A stretch of 64,000 bases of DNA from Terriglobia bacterium (GTDB lineage: Bacteria; Acidobacteriota; Terriglobia; Terriglobales; Acidobacteriaceae), in the NCBI GenBank assembly GCA_020072845.1, contig JAIQGF010000001.1:1-64000 (forward strand), read 5' to 3'. Positions within the stretch are counted from its first letter, which is position 1; every line of letters starts with the position of its first letter. Under the pieces are notes generated by a model. It saw only the letters and a program-made list of their open reading frames with translations. It did no database searches and was not told where the DNA came from. Below are positions 51,266 through 59,884 of this stretch, one piece after another. The position numbers and the translations under genes are program-made.

Positions 51266-51736
51266 ATGCGCATCACTAGAACTCTGACTCTGTTCCTGCT
51301 GTGCGTCTTCGCAGTGAGCGTCACCGCTGCCGCGGTCGACCCGCACGTTGGGACCTGGAAGCTCAACGTCGCCAAGTCGAAGTACAGTCCTGGTCCGGCG
51401 CCGAAGGAAGTCACGATGAAGATCGAGGCCAAGGGCGCCGGCATCCACCTGACGCAGACGGGCATCGATGCCGCCGGCAAGCCGATTAAGATCGAGTTCT
51501 CCGCCAACTACGACGGCAAAGACAATCCGACTACCGGCGTCACCAATACCGACACGATAGCCGTCAAGCGTGTGGACGCCAACACCACCGAGAGCACGCT
51601 GAAGAAAGGCGGGAAAGTGGTGATGACGGTCATTTCCGTAGTGTCGAAAGACGGGAAAACCCGTACCTCGACTTTCAAGGGCACCGACGCCGCCGGCAAA
51701 CCGGTCAACAATGTCGCGGTGTACGACAAGCAGTAG
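51266..51736 (+). CDS. Secreted beta-barrel protein of unknown function
   Basis: A 156-residue exported protein with an AGGAGG ribosome binding site. The signal peptide is RTLTLFLLCVFAVSVTAAAV. The mature region HVGTWKLNVAKSKYSPGPAP, then EVTMKIEAKGAGIHLTQTG, and STLKKGGKVVMTVISVVSKD suggests a lipocalin-like beta barrel, similar to other small Acidobacteria secreted proteins starting with GTWKLN. Function unknown. Confidence 0.7.
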   Translation: MRITRTLTLFLLCVFAVSVTAAAVDPHVGTWKLNVAKSKYSPGPAPKEVTMKIEAKGAGIHLTQTGIDAAGKPIKIEFSANYDGKDNPTTGVTNTDTIAVKRVDANTTESTLKKGGKVVMTVISVVSKDGKTRTSTFKGTDAAGKPVNNVAVYDKQ

Positions 51737-51744
51737 ATGCGCTT

Positions 51745-51867
51745 TGGTCTATCGGTCTATCGGTCTGTCGGTCCATTCGGTTAAGCCCAATTGCACTGGA
51801 ACCGAACGACTGATAGACCGAACGACCGACAGACTGATCGACTGACAGACCGAACGACCGATAGACC
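51745..51867. repeat. CTATCGGTCTATCGGTC / GACCGAACGACCGATAGA array
   Basis: A left arm of TATCGGTC words (51745-51782) and a longer right arm of GACCGA words (51800-51867) form inverted arms. They fill much of the spacer before the second MFS gene. Same word family as 39266-39352. Confidence 0.7.
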
Positions 51868-51935
51868 AAACGGCCGATACCATCCCCACCTCGCCCCGCC
51901 CCGCAACTTCACGCCAAGACCGCGCGGTAAAATGT

Positions 51936-53189
51936 TTGGCGGATGGGAGCGGGAGAGTCGAACTGGCGGACAACGCGCAACTCGTGACGCCCTACGCGGC
52001 GCGCATGGACAAGACCATGGCGGCGGTGATGCTCGCCGGCATGTGCACCTTCCTGAATGTCTATCCGACACAGCCGCTGCTGCCTTATTTCCGGCAGCTT
52101 TTTCACGCCTCCGAGCTGGAAGTCAGTCTGACGGTGAGTGCCACGATTTTTGCCGTGGCGGTGACCGCGCCTTTTGTCGGTGTCGTCGCCGAGCGCCGGG
52201 GCCGCACGACCGTGATCGTGCCGTCGCTGCTGCTGCTCACGCTGCCCACCGCGCTGTGCGCCACCGCCACTAGTTTGCACGCGCTCATCTTCTGGCGATT
52301 CGTGCAGGGCCTGTTCGTTCCGGGCGTGATTGCGGTGATGCTGGCCTACATCACGGAGGAATGGGAGGGGCGCGGCGTGGGACGCGCCATGGCCGCCTAC
52401 GTCAGCGGCACGGTGATGGGCGGATTCCTGGGCCGCTTTCTGTCGGGGCTGATCACCACGCATGTTAGCTGGCGCGCCACGTTTGTTGCGCTGGCCGGAT
52501 TGAACCTGGCAGGCGCGCTGCTGGTCCGGGCATGGCTGCCGATGGCGACCCGGTTCGTGCAGGCGGAACACATGTCGCATGCCCTGGCGGATGCGCGCCG
52601 GCATTTGCGCAACCTGCGGCTGCTGGCCAACTTCGGCACCGGCGCGGCGGTGCTGTTTTCGCTCGTCGGGTGCTTTACCTATGCGAATTTTTACCTGGCG
52701 GCGCCGCCGTTTCATCTGAACGCGGCGCAACTGGGCAGCATCTTCTTCGTCTACCTGGTCGGCGTGGTGATCACGCCGATGTCGGGAAAGTTTCTCGACC
52801 ACTACGGCTTCCGGCGCACCGCCTTTCTCTACTGCGCGATGATGATTGCCGGACTGCTGCTGACGCTGGCGCCGTCGCTGGCGGTGGTGATCGCCGGGCT
52901 GGCGCTTTTTTCGTCGGGAGTGTTCATCGCCCAGGCGGCGGCGACGGTGGAGACCGGGGCAATCGCCGGGCGGGCGCGATCGTCGGCCGCGGGCCTGTAC
53001 GTCACGTTTTATTATCTGGGCGGCAGCCTGGGCGCGGTGGTCACGGGATGGTGCTGGCAATGGGCGCGATGGCGTGGATGCGTGGCGCTGCTGGCGGCCG
53101 CCGCCGTCGTCAGCCTGGGACTCGGTCTGTTGAGCAGCAGGCCGGGCGAGAAGCTGCATCCGGAAGAAGCGGAGATCGTGGCGGATTGA
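51936..53189 (+). CDS. MFS transporter (YnfM-like)
   Basis: A 417-residue transporter with 12 predicted helices. Core text includes TFLNVYPTQPLLPYFRQLFH, VAERRGRTTVIVPSLLLLTL and the inner repeat FWRFVQGLFVPGVIAVMLAY. The second half contains AAGLYVTFYYLGGSLGAVVT. It resembles inner-membrane efflux transporters. The start is uncertain: TTG 51936, or ATG 52005 (MDKTMAAVML) which removes a 23-residue leader. The following gene is on the other strand. Confidence 0.85.
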   Translation: MADGSGRVELADNAQLVTPYAARMDKTMAAVMLAGMCTFLNVYPTQPLLPYFRQLFHASELEVSLTVSATIFAVAVTAPFVGVVAERRGRTTVIVPSLLLLTLPTALCATATSLHALIFWRFVQGLFVPGVIAVMLAYITEEWEGRGVGRAMAAYVSGTVMGGFLGRFLSGLITTHVSWRATFVALAGLNLAGALLVRAWLPMATRFVQAEHMSHALADARRHLRNLRLLANFGTGAAVLFSLVGCFTYANFYLAAPPFHLNAAQLGSIFFVYLVGVVITPMSGKFLDHYGFRRTAFLYCAMMIAGLLLTLAPSLAVVIAGLALFSSGVFIAQAAATVETGAIAGRARSSAAGLYVTFYYLGGSLGAVVTGWCWQWARWRGCVALLAAAAVVSLGLGLLSSRPGEKLHPEEAEIVAD

Positions 53190-53244
53190 GGCGGGCTGTG
53201 AGGTTTGTCCGCGCAGCCCACGAGGAAATTTCCAAGCGTGCTAA

Positions 53245-53655
53245 CTAAGCGGCGGCTTTGCGTTTCCAATCACGCAGCCACTTGGCAAAGAAATTTTCCC
53301 GATCGGCGAGCAATACGTGAACCGCCGCCACGAACTTCCGCGGCGGCTCCCGCTTGGGAAAAAACACATCCACATGGTCCAACACTTCTTCAGGTAACGA
53401 ATCGTGTGCGCTCAGCAGCATGATCGGAATGTCCGGCTTGAGCCGCTTCATGCGCGAAGCGACCACGTCACCGCGCATCTCCGGCATTTGGTAATCCAGA
53501 ACCACGGCATCGACGTGGCACGAGGCGAACAGTTTCAGCGCCTCACGGGGGCTGGTGCTGATCAATACGTAACAGCCTTCTTGCTTCAGCAGAGCTTCGC
53601 GTCCGATCAAGCCCTCCACTTCGTCATCCACGCATAGAACGACCGGGTGCCGCAT
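53245..53655 (-). CDS. Single-domain response regulator
   Basis: A CheY-like receiver of 136 residues. It begins MRHPVVLCVDDEVEGLIGRE with the acidic DD pair. The phospho-acceptor Asp is in HVDAVVLDYQMPEMRGDVVA, and the conserved Ser/Lys positions are IMLLSAHDSLPEEVLDHV and DVFFPKREPP. The C-terminal tail WLRDWKRKAAA is basic. The start at 53655 has AAGGAGG upstream. No kinase gene is adjacent, so its partner is elsewhere. Confidence 0.93.
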   Translation of the reverse strand: MRHPVVLCVDDEVEGLIGREALLKQEGCYVLISTSPREALKLFASCHVDAVVLDYQMPEMRGDVVASRMKRLKPDIPIMLLSAHDSLPEEVLDHVDVFFPKREPPRKFVAAVHVLLADRENFFAKWLRDWKRKAAA

Positions 53656-53847
53656 GCGGCCCTCCTTGCAGGGCGTCCGCCAAGTTACGCCATACCGGAA
53701 GAGCACGGGCATCACCAGTCGCAAGTGCTTGTGAACAAGGAGACGACTTCAGTACTCGTATGTAATTGCTGCGCACCCTAGGAAAAACCGTGGGTTGCCA
53801 GGAGCGCGGAATCAGGCAACCTGTGTTTTGGGCGCGCGGTCTGCAGA

Positions 53848-54102
53848 ATGCGAAAAAGCTGCGGTCCTTTGCATTCCTCTCGGCAGCGCACCAGCAGCAA
53901 TTCTTGCGCGACATCAGGCGATCGGCATGGCGACTTTCGAAAGCGACGGTGGCTTCGGCTCGGCCCCAAGCGTTACCGCGAGTTGAAGCTGAACATCCTT
54001 GAGCGGGACGGCGGGAAATGCCAGCGCTGCGGCCGGCACGGTCAACTCCAGATCCATCACATAGTTCGGAGAAGCCAGTTGGATTCTGCATGTCCACCGT
54101 AA
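53848..54102 (+). pseudogene. HNH endonuclease remnant
   Basis: An open frame whose second half reads RYRELKLNILERDGGKCQRC, then GRHGQLQIHHIVRRSQL: the start of an HNH nuclease (Cys pair and the first His pair). The expected N/H end, with a second CxxC or CxxH, is missing after SQLDSACPP. The DNA is lower in GC than its neighbours. A truncated mobile nuclease is the best reading. Confidence 0.6.
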
Positions 54103-54694
54103 CTGCCATAGCATCGGAAATCTATCGCACGCTCGAAGTCGCGCCTCAAAGCAGGGCGAAATGTGCGGACTATTTCCCTACCTTTGCATTTTCTTGCACT
54201 TTGGTCGAGCCGTAACGCCCCTGGAGTCAAACCGCAACGTACTGATATCAAAGGCACAACCGTAATATTTGGATGGTTACTGAAGTGCACTGTTTCCAAC
54301 CGCGACTTTGATCGTGTCGGTTGGACCATGCCCGTCTGGAAGCTCGTCAACGGCGTGACAGTGGCGCAACCTGGGATGTCTCCTCGCGCGTTTCAGCCCA
54401 AGTTCGTCCATCGGCTATTTGCTTGCCTTTGTCTTCCTTATCGTCATCCCGCTGCCAATGCCTGTGTTAGCGAATGGCAACTGAGAAGCGTCAGGAGCTG
54501 CAACATGCAAGCCCCGGTCTTCTTTTCGCGTTACCTCGGCGGCTGCGACGCGAACCGACTCGAACAGATCAGGGCGCTGAACCCGGGCTGGATGACCCCA
54601 ACCACGTCCAAGCCGGCCGGCGGATTCGACTGCCCGGGACGGCAGGTCGAGTCAGGCAACAACACAGCAAAGCGTGATTGCGGCTAGGAACTGA
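54103..54694. other. Long low-GC spacer without a clear gene
   Basis: About 590 bases, rather lower in GC than the surrounding genes. A frame at 54163-54687 stays open, but its composition is unlike protein and there is no good start. A possible short ORF, ATG 54505 to 54687 (MQAPVFFSRYLGGCDANRLE...), has AGGAG upstream and ends 8 bases before the GAF-AMIN gene. I give that ORF low weight. No hairpin terminator or riboswitch pattern was recognised. Confidence 0.5.
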
Positions 54695-56338
54695 ATGAGC
54701 AAAATCTACGAATTGCTGAGGCAAGCAGAAGAGGAGCGCCGTGCGGCCGTGCCCGAAATGCCGCGTGCTGCTGTAGACCGCAAGCCGATCCACGCCGCCG
54801 CCGCATCGGTTGCTGATCTTGATGAGACCGGTCATGAGGGAATGCTTCGCCTGCAGGCCGTCCTGGCAACCGCATACCTGCTGGGCCAGCACTGGCAGCC
54901 GCTGAGCACGGAACTCACGCCCGCGGGGGCGGCACAACTATTCTCCGCCTTGGTATCGTTGCAGCGGCAGGCCGCCGACCTCGAACTTGAAATGGACGAA
55001 GTCTTGGCGTCAGTCGCGCATCATGCCCGCGCGTTGACCCGGGCGGATGCGGCAGCGGTGGCCCTGCTCCAGGATAACCGCGTGGTCTGCCGGGGGCGTG
55101 CCGGTCTGAAGGCGCCCCCCCTTGGCACGTGCGTAATCCTTCGCTCGAGCTTTACCGGCCAATCGTTCTGCACCCGCGAGGTTCTGTACTGCGAGGACAC
55201 CAAGAACGATCCGCGCGTCAACGAGACAGCGTGTAGCGTCGCTGGCATCCGTTCTATCCTCGTGGTGCCGGTCGAGCAGGATCAACAATCAATTGGGATT
55301 GTCGAAGTATTTTCCGCTTCGCCCGCGCGATTTGGAAGCAGCGAGAGTCGCGCCCTTGAATTGCTGGCCTGTGTGGTGGCAGACGCAATTCGCGTCCGTG
55401 ATGTCGTCGGTCCACCGCCACCGCGTGAGCCGGTCGCAGCCGCTTGCGAAGTTGCGCCGTCAGCCACCACGTTAGCCACGGCGAAGACTGCGCCGACGCC
55501 AGCTCCGCAGAAAATTCGCCGGGATGTTGCGGTCACTAGCAAGCTGGCGCGAAGCGAGCCAGGGCCCGTGGCTGTGCGGCGGCCACAACCTCGCAGCCAG
55601 TTTCGTCCGTGGCTGGTGATCTCAACTCTGTCGGTCAGTTGCGTCACGGGCGTCCTCATCGGACATCAGCACGGCTTGCTGAGACCGCCCGCCCTGGCGC
55701 CGCGCTCAATCGTGGCAGCCGAACCGGCGCCCACAATCGCCGTGTCCGCATCGCCGCTACCGCAGACAGTCGCCATCGGCCCCGCCATCCTCCAGGGAGT
55801 GAAGTACAACTCGCGGCCGGACTTCACCAGCATTGCCATCGAGTTGAGCGGTCCGGTGAAAGTGAAGGCAGAGCAACTGGCCAACCCCGACCGCATTTAT
55901 TTCGATCTTGCCGAAACCCGCATAGCTCCTGAAGTAATCGACGCCCTGCACGCCAAGATTATCCCGGTCGGCGACCGGCTGGTGAATCGCCTGCGGGTGA
56001 CACAGAAATCTGAAGACGCGGCGCGCGTGGTCATTGATCTGAATCGCGCATGCGAGTACACGTACTTGATGTCGGAAGCGCCGCCGTTCCTTCTCTTAGT
56101 GGAACTGCACGCTGCGGACAAGGCCACCGGCGCGCAAACCATGACCCCCGCAATCACAGCGCCGGCAGTCGCCCTGCCGGCAATCGCACTCACGCAGAAG
56201 CGGATTCCAGCGCCGATCCGGCCCTTGAAGATCGTTATCGCCCCCTTGAGCAGGCTACTGAAAGCGCGCCTGGAACCGAGACCATTCTCACCAGTTTTAC
56301 CGCGCTACAAACGCGCTACGAGGAAAAGCCCTGCGTAA
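54695..56338 (+). CDS. GAF-TM-AMIN fusion protein
   Basis: A 547-residue membrane protein. Residues 1-20 (MSKIYELLRQAEEERRAAVP) resemble the leader of BY-kinase/CpsD-type proteins. A GAF sensor domain covers about 100-235, with VASVAHHARALTRADAAAVA-like helix and SILVVPVEQDQQSIGIVEVF. One membrane helix is at about 306-323 (PWLVISTLSVSCVTGVLIG). A periplasmic AMIN domain covers about 366-473, with GVKYNSRPDFTSIAIELSGP and ANPDRIYFDLAETRIAPEVI. AMIN domains guide proteins to peptidoglycan or secretins. A cytoplasmic GAF with a periplasmic AMIN is an unusual pairing. Confidence 0.8.
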   Translation: MSKIYELLRQAEEERRAAVPEMPRAAVDRKPIHAAAASVADLDETGHEGMLRLQAVLATAYLLGQHWQPLSTELTPAGAAQLFSALVSLQRQAADLELEMDEVLASVAHHARALTRADAAAVALLQDNRVVCRGRAGLKAPPLGTCVILRSSFTGQSFCTREVLYCEDTKNDPRVNETACSVAGIRSILVVPVEQDQQSIGIVEVFSASPARFGSSESRALELLACVVADAIRVRDVVGPPPPREPVAAACEVAPSATTLATAKTAPTPAPQKIRRDVAVTSKLARSEPGPVAVRRPQPRSQFRPWLVISTLSVSCVTGVLIGHQHGLLRPPALAPRSIVAAEPAPTIAVSASPLPQTVAIGPAILQGVKYNSRPDFTSIAIELSGPVKVKAEQLANPDRIYFDLAETRIAPEVIDALHAKIIPVGDRLVNRLRVTQKSEDAARVVIDLNRACEYTYLMSEAPPFLLLVELHAADKATGAQTMTPAITAPAVALPAIALTQKRIPAPIRPLKIVIAPLSRLLKARLEPRPFSPVLPRYKRATRKSPA

Positions 56339-56367
56339 CCGCCAGGCTACACAGGGCTTAGAATTCT

Positions 56368-56454
56368 TGGTGCCGAAGAAGGGACTCGAACCCCCACACC
56401 CTTGCGGGTACATGGACCTGAACCATGCGCGTCTGCCAATTCCGCCACTTCGGC
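56368..56454 (-). tRNA. tRNA-Leu (anticodon CAG)
   Basis: On the minus strand the sequence starts GCCGAAGTGGCGGAATTGGC and ends with a discriminator A and encoded CCA (56368-56370). The anticodon stem CATGG/CCATG holds the loop TTCAGGT, anticodon CAG, reading CUG codons. The long variable arm of a class II tRNA is present (TACCCGCAAGGGT). The T-arm GGTTCGAGTCC is canonical. Confidence 0.95.
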
Positions 56455-56542
56455 GTGGCGCGGCTGCCGAACGGCGCCGCGAAGGCTACACCGCTATGTA
56501 TTTTACAGACGTGAATGGCGGCATGCAAACCGGTCAGTTGTC

Positions 56543-56578
56543 GATGGTCCCCTCGACTGCGCTCGGGACAGGCTCTGG
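56543..56578. repeat. Interspersed CCCTCGACTGCGCTCGGGACAGG-type repeat
   Basis: A short dispersed word (CCCCTCGACTGCGCTCGGGA then CAGGCTCTGG). It recurs in reverse orientation and with variation at 63828-63865. It is in the tRNA-HisKA gene spacer. Confidence 0.6.
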
Positions 56579-56699
56579 TCGATGGCCGCTGGCGAACGAA
56601 AAGAAATGGCCGGCAAACAACGTTAATCCCGGAAAGGGATTCCAACAGGAGGTGGCATCAGTGACCTGGGGCCCGGTTGTGGCAAGGCAGGAGAGTAGA

Positions 56700-56942
56700 A
56701 TGCTGCCGCAGACGCGTATGGAACCAACGAAGATGTCTCCGGAAAACAATAGCAAGCTGCGCTCGCTCGCCCACGATCTGAGCAATTCCATTGAGACCAT
56801 CATGCAAGCTTCTTACCTGCTGGCGCAGGCCAAACTCGACGACACCAACAAGAAATGGCTGGAATTGATTGACAACGCGGCGCGGGATGCGGCGCGCATC
56901 AATCGCGAGATCCGCGAAGTCCTGAAGTCCCAGTCAAAATAG
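56700..56942 (+). CDS. Small HisKA-like dimerisation protein
   Basis: An 80-residue protein starting MLPQTRMEPTKMSPENNSKL. The rest reads LRSLAHDLSNSIETIMQASY, LLAQAKLDDTNKKWLELIDN and AARDAARINREIREVLKSQS, which resembles the HisKA two-helix dimerisation hairpin with an H-box LAHDLSN. There is no catalytic ATPase domain. GGAG is 8 bases upstream of the ATG. It could be a phosphotransfer or scaffold helix pair; function is inferred. Confidence 0.6.
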   Translation: MLPQTRMEPTKMSPENNSKLRSLAHDLSNSIETIMQASYLLAQAKLDDTNKKWLELIDNAARDAARINREIREVLKSQSK

Positions 56943-56943
56943 C

Positions 56944-56984
56944 GGGTTTCGGGCTTCAGGCTTCAGGCTTCAGGCTTCAGGCTA
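56944..56984. repeat. GGCTTCAGGCTTCAGG tandem word array
   Basis: At least four tandem GGCTTCA(G) units in one orientation, in the spacer between the small HisKA-like gene and the end of the sugar transport operon. The same word, with TTTAGGC variants, occurs at 7311-7340, 27098-27133 and 46645-46680. Confidence 0.7.
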
Positions 56985-57030
56985 AAGACGAAAACACGGA
57001 ATCGTACCGCGCCCCCCCCGCCCGGCAGGG

Positions 57031-57879
57031 CTACTTCACCGCGCCCACGGTAAATCCGGCGATAAAGCGGTCGAGGAAGAGGTTGTACAGGATGGCGATG
57101 GGCACGCTGGCAATCAGGCAGGCGGCCATCAGCGAGCCCCAGTAGTACACGTCGCCACGCACCAGGAAGGTGGGGACGCCGACGCTCAACATCTGGCTTC
57201 GCTCGGTGGAGATAAACGTCAGCGCATAGACGAATTCCTGCGTGACCAGCGTGAAGGTAAAGATCACGACGGTCAGGATGCCGGAAAGCGAAATCGGCAC
57301 CACCAGCTTGAAGAATGCTCCCAGCCGCGAGAGGCCATCCACCATGGCGGCATCTTCCAGTTCGCGCGGGATGGATTTGAAAAATCCCATCAGCAGCCAG
57401 ATGGAAAACGGCACGGTGAATGTCGGGTACACCAGCACCACCGACCAGATGGTGTCCTGCAAGCCGAGGATGGCGACCACGCGCGAGAGCGGGATGAACA
57501 GCAGCGTTGGCGGCACCAGGTAGGTAAGGAAGATGGCGACGCCGATCCTCTGGCCCCAGCGCCCAGTCAGCCGGGTCAGGGCGTAGGCGGCCGGCAGCGC
57601 CAGCACCAGCGTGATTGCGACCACGATCGCACCGACGATCACCGTGTTCGTCACCCAGACCATGTACTTGGTCTGGCCGAACAGCAGCTTCAGGTGCTCC
57701 AGCGTCGGCGCCATGTTGAACTTGAAGGGATTGTTTTGCAGCGTGTACAGGTCCGCAGTCTGCTTGAACGTGGTGATGAACATCCAGTAGAACGGGAACG
57801 CCAAAAGAACGGCAAACACCACCAGGACAGCCCAGCGCGCGATGATGTGGCCGGCGGGGCGAGCGGCGCCGCGCTGCAT
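57031..57879 (-). CDS. Carbohydrate ABC permease (MalG-like)
   Basis: A CUT1-family inner-membrane permease, 282 residues, six predicted helices. It starts MQRGAARPAGHIIARWAVLV. The family EAA loop is PRELEDAAMVDGLSRLGAFF, and VTQEFVYALTFISTERSQ is typical MalG. The start overlaps the stop of the upstream permease by one base (TGATG). Last gene of the operon. Confidence 0.93.
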   Translation of the reverse strand: MQRGAARPAGHIIARWAVLVVFAVLLAFPFYWMFITTFKQTADLYTLQNNPFKFNMAPTLEHLKLLFGQTKYMVWVTNTVIVGAIVVAITLVLALPAAYALTRLTGRWGQRIGVAIFLTYLVPPTLLFIPLSRVVAILGLQDTIWSVVLVYPTFTVPFSIWLLMGFFKSIPRELEDAAMVDGLSRLGAFFKLVVPISLSGILTVVIFTFTLVTQEFVYALTFISTERSQMLSVGVPTFLVRGDVYYWGSLMAACLIASVPIAILYNLFLDRFIAGFTVGAVK

Positions 57880-58838
57880 CACGCCACCTCCGATTTGTAC
57901 GCCAGACGCAACATCACGTAGGTCACCGCCACCATGATCGGCACCAGGAACAGCGAGATGGCCGCACCCTGGGAGAGGTCGCCGGCGAGAATGCCGGTGA
58001 AGAAGGCCAGCGACGGCAGCACCTGGGTGGAATCGTAGGGCCCGCCGGCGGTCAGCACGTACACCACGGTCATGTCGGTAAAGGTGAAGATGATGCCGAA
58101 CAGCACCGCCACCATGATGATGGGCAGCATCATGGGAATGGTGATTTGGAACAGGGTGCGCCAGAAACCGGCGCCATCCACCTGCGCGGCCTCGGGGATG
58201 TCCTTGGGAATGGCGGTCAAACCGGCCAGCATGATGACGGTGGAAAACGGCAGCAGGCGCCAGGAGTGCACCAGGATGACCGACGCCATCGCCAGATACG
58301 GCTCGCCGAGCCACATGGGCGCGGAGTATGGCTTGTAAAAATGCAGCGCGACCAGCACCCAGTTGATGACGCTATACAGCGAATCCAGAATCCACTTCCA
58401 GCCGATCGCGCCCAGCGAGATCGGCGCCACCCAGGGCAGCAGGATCAGGAAGCGCACAAACCCGCGGCCGTGGAATTTTTCCTTCAGCGCCACCGACAGG
58501 ATGGTCGAGCCGACGATCACCAGCACCTGGGAGATGATGGTGAAGATGAACGAATTCATCAGCGCCTTCCTGAAGCTGGGGCTCTGCAGGATGCTGCGGA
58601 AATTTTCCAGCCCCACCCAGTGCGACTCGATGCTGCCGACCCTGACGTCGGTGAAGGCATAGACAAACGCCAGGATGAAGGGACCACCGATGAGCACGGC
58701 GATGAAGACGATCGCGGGAGAGAACATGGCCACACCCAGCAGCTTGGCGCGGTTTTCCGGGGTGCGGTGCCAGGGAATCGCGACCGGAATCCCTTCGTCC
58801 ACGCCCACCGTCTCGGACGGGGCCTTGCTCACTGCCAT
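57879..58838 (-). CDS. Carbohydrate ABC permease (MalF-like)
   Basis: A 319-residue permease with about six helices plus a short N-terminal segment. Conserved parts are GLENFRSILQSPSFRKALMN, VIMLAGLTAIPKDIPEAAQV and DGAGFWRTLFQITIPMMLPI (EAA loop). It overlaps the ATPase gene by 10 bases and the second permease by one base. It works as a heterodimer with the 57031-57879 gene product. Confidence 0.93.
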   Translation of the reverse strand: MAVSKAPSETVGVDEGIPVAIPWHRTPENRAKLLGVAMFSPAIVFIAVLIGGPFILAFVYAFTDVRVGSIESHWVGLENFRSILQSPSFRKALMNSFIFTIISQVLVIVGSTILSVALKEKFHGRGFVRFLILLPWVAPISLGAIGWKWILDSLYSVINWVLVALHFYKPYSAPMWLGEPYLAMASVILVHSWRLLPFSTVIMLAGLTAIPKDIPEAAQVDGAGFWRTLFQITIPMMLPIIMVAVLFGIIFTFTDMTVVYVLTAGGPYDSTQVLPSLAFFTGILAGDLSQGAAISLFLVPIMVAVTYVMLRLAYKSEVA

Positions 58839-59866
58839 TCCAGCACCTTGGGTTGGGTACGCTTCTCGGACTGGCGATCGAAGAAGTGCAGGTCGGCGTC
58901 GCGCACGCCGAAGTCGTAGACCTGATCGGGTTTAAACGACGCGGCGGACGCGAGGCGCGAGATCACTTCCTTGCCGTCAAACTTTCCGCCGGTCACGCTG
59001 GCGTAGAGGATCCACTCCGCGCCCAGGTACTCGGTGACCTTGACCTTCAGCCGGAACGTGATCGCCGGATTCGGCGCCAGCTCGATGGGCAGGAGATGCT
59101 CGGGGCGGAAACCGACGATGTAGTCGCCATTCTCCAGCAGGTTCATGGGCGGCGAACCCAAAAAGGTCGCGACGAAGGTGTCGGCCGGGGTGTCGTAGAC
59201 CTCGCGCGGCGTGCCGAGCTGGCGCATGTAGCCTTTGTGCAGCACCATGACGCGGTCGCCCATCGCCATCGCTTCCACTTGGTCGTGGGTGACGTAGATG
59301 GTGGTTGTTCCCACGCGCTTGTGAAACAGCTCCAGCTCCTCGCGGGCGCTGGCGCGCAGCTTGGCGTCGAGATTGGAAAGCGGCTCGTCCAGCAGGAAGA
59401 CCGAGGGTTCGCGCACGATGGCGCGCGCCAGTGCGACACGCTGCCGCTCGCCGCCCGACAGTTCGCGCGGCTTGCGCTGCAAGAGTGCGCCGATTCCCAG
59501 CAGCGACGAGGCCCACTCGACTTTCTGCTTGTGCAGTTGTTTGGGAACTTTTTGCGCCTTCAGCGGGAAGGCGATGTTGTTGTACACGGAAAGGTGGGGA
59601 TAGAGCGCGTAGCTCTGGAAAACCATGGCGATGCCGCGCTCGCGCGGGGTGAGGTGGGTCACCACCTGTCCCCCAATGCGAATCTCGCCGGCCGTGGGAT
59701 TTTCCAGGCCGGCGATCATGCGCAACAGCGTGGTCTTCCCCGATCCCGATGGACCGAGGAAGACCAGAAACTCGCCTTCGCGAGTTTCCAGATTCACATC
59801 GTTCACTGCGCCGAGTTCACCCTCTTTGAAGACCTTGCTTAGTTTTCTGGTTTCGACAACGGCCAT
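58829..59866 (-). CDS. Sugar ABC transporter ATPase (UgpC/MalK type)
   Basis: A 345-residue ATPase with a C-terminal TOBE domain. Walker A is FLGPSGSGKTTLLRMIAGLE, the signature PRELSGGERQRVALARAIVR, Walker B SVFLLDEPLSNLDAKLRASA, and the H-loop TTIYVTHDQVEAMAMGDRVM. The TOBE part includes GFRPEHLLPIELAPNPAITF. It follows the binding-protein gene. Sugar specificity is not visible. Confidence 0.94.
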   Translation of the reverse strand: MAVVETRKLSKVFKEGELGAVNDVNLETREGEFLVFLGPSGSGKTTLLRMIAGLENPTAGEIRIGGQVVTHLTPRERGIAMVFQSYALYPHLSVYNNIAFPLKAQKVPKQLHKQKVEWASSLLGIGALLQRKPRELSGGERQRVALARAIVREPSVFLLDEPLSNLDAKLRASAREELELFHKRVGTTTIYVTHDQVEAMAMGDRVMVLHKGYMRQLGTPREVYDTPADTFVATFLGSPPMNLLENGDYIVGFRPEHLLPIELAPNPAITFRLKVKVTEYLGAEWILYASVTGGKFDGKEVISRLASAASFKPDQVYDFGVRDADLHFFDRQSEKRTQPKVLEWQ

Positions 59867-59884
59867 CGATCCCTCAAGTCGACG

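Noticed and set aside
54163-54687. 174-codon frame before the GAF-AMIN gene
   Set aside because: No good start or family, and composition unlike a protein; only a short internal ORF is mentioned at low confidence.
54440-54694. Riboswitch or c-di-GMP leader upstream of the GAF-AMIN gene
   Set aside because: No conserved riboswitch core was seen on reading; only ordinary GC-rich pairing.
56367-56699. Upstream extension of the HisKA-like ORF across the tRNA
   Set aside because: It runs antisense through the tRNA-Leu gene; the ATG at 56700 with GGAG fits better.
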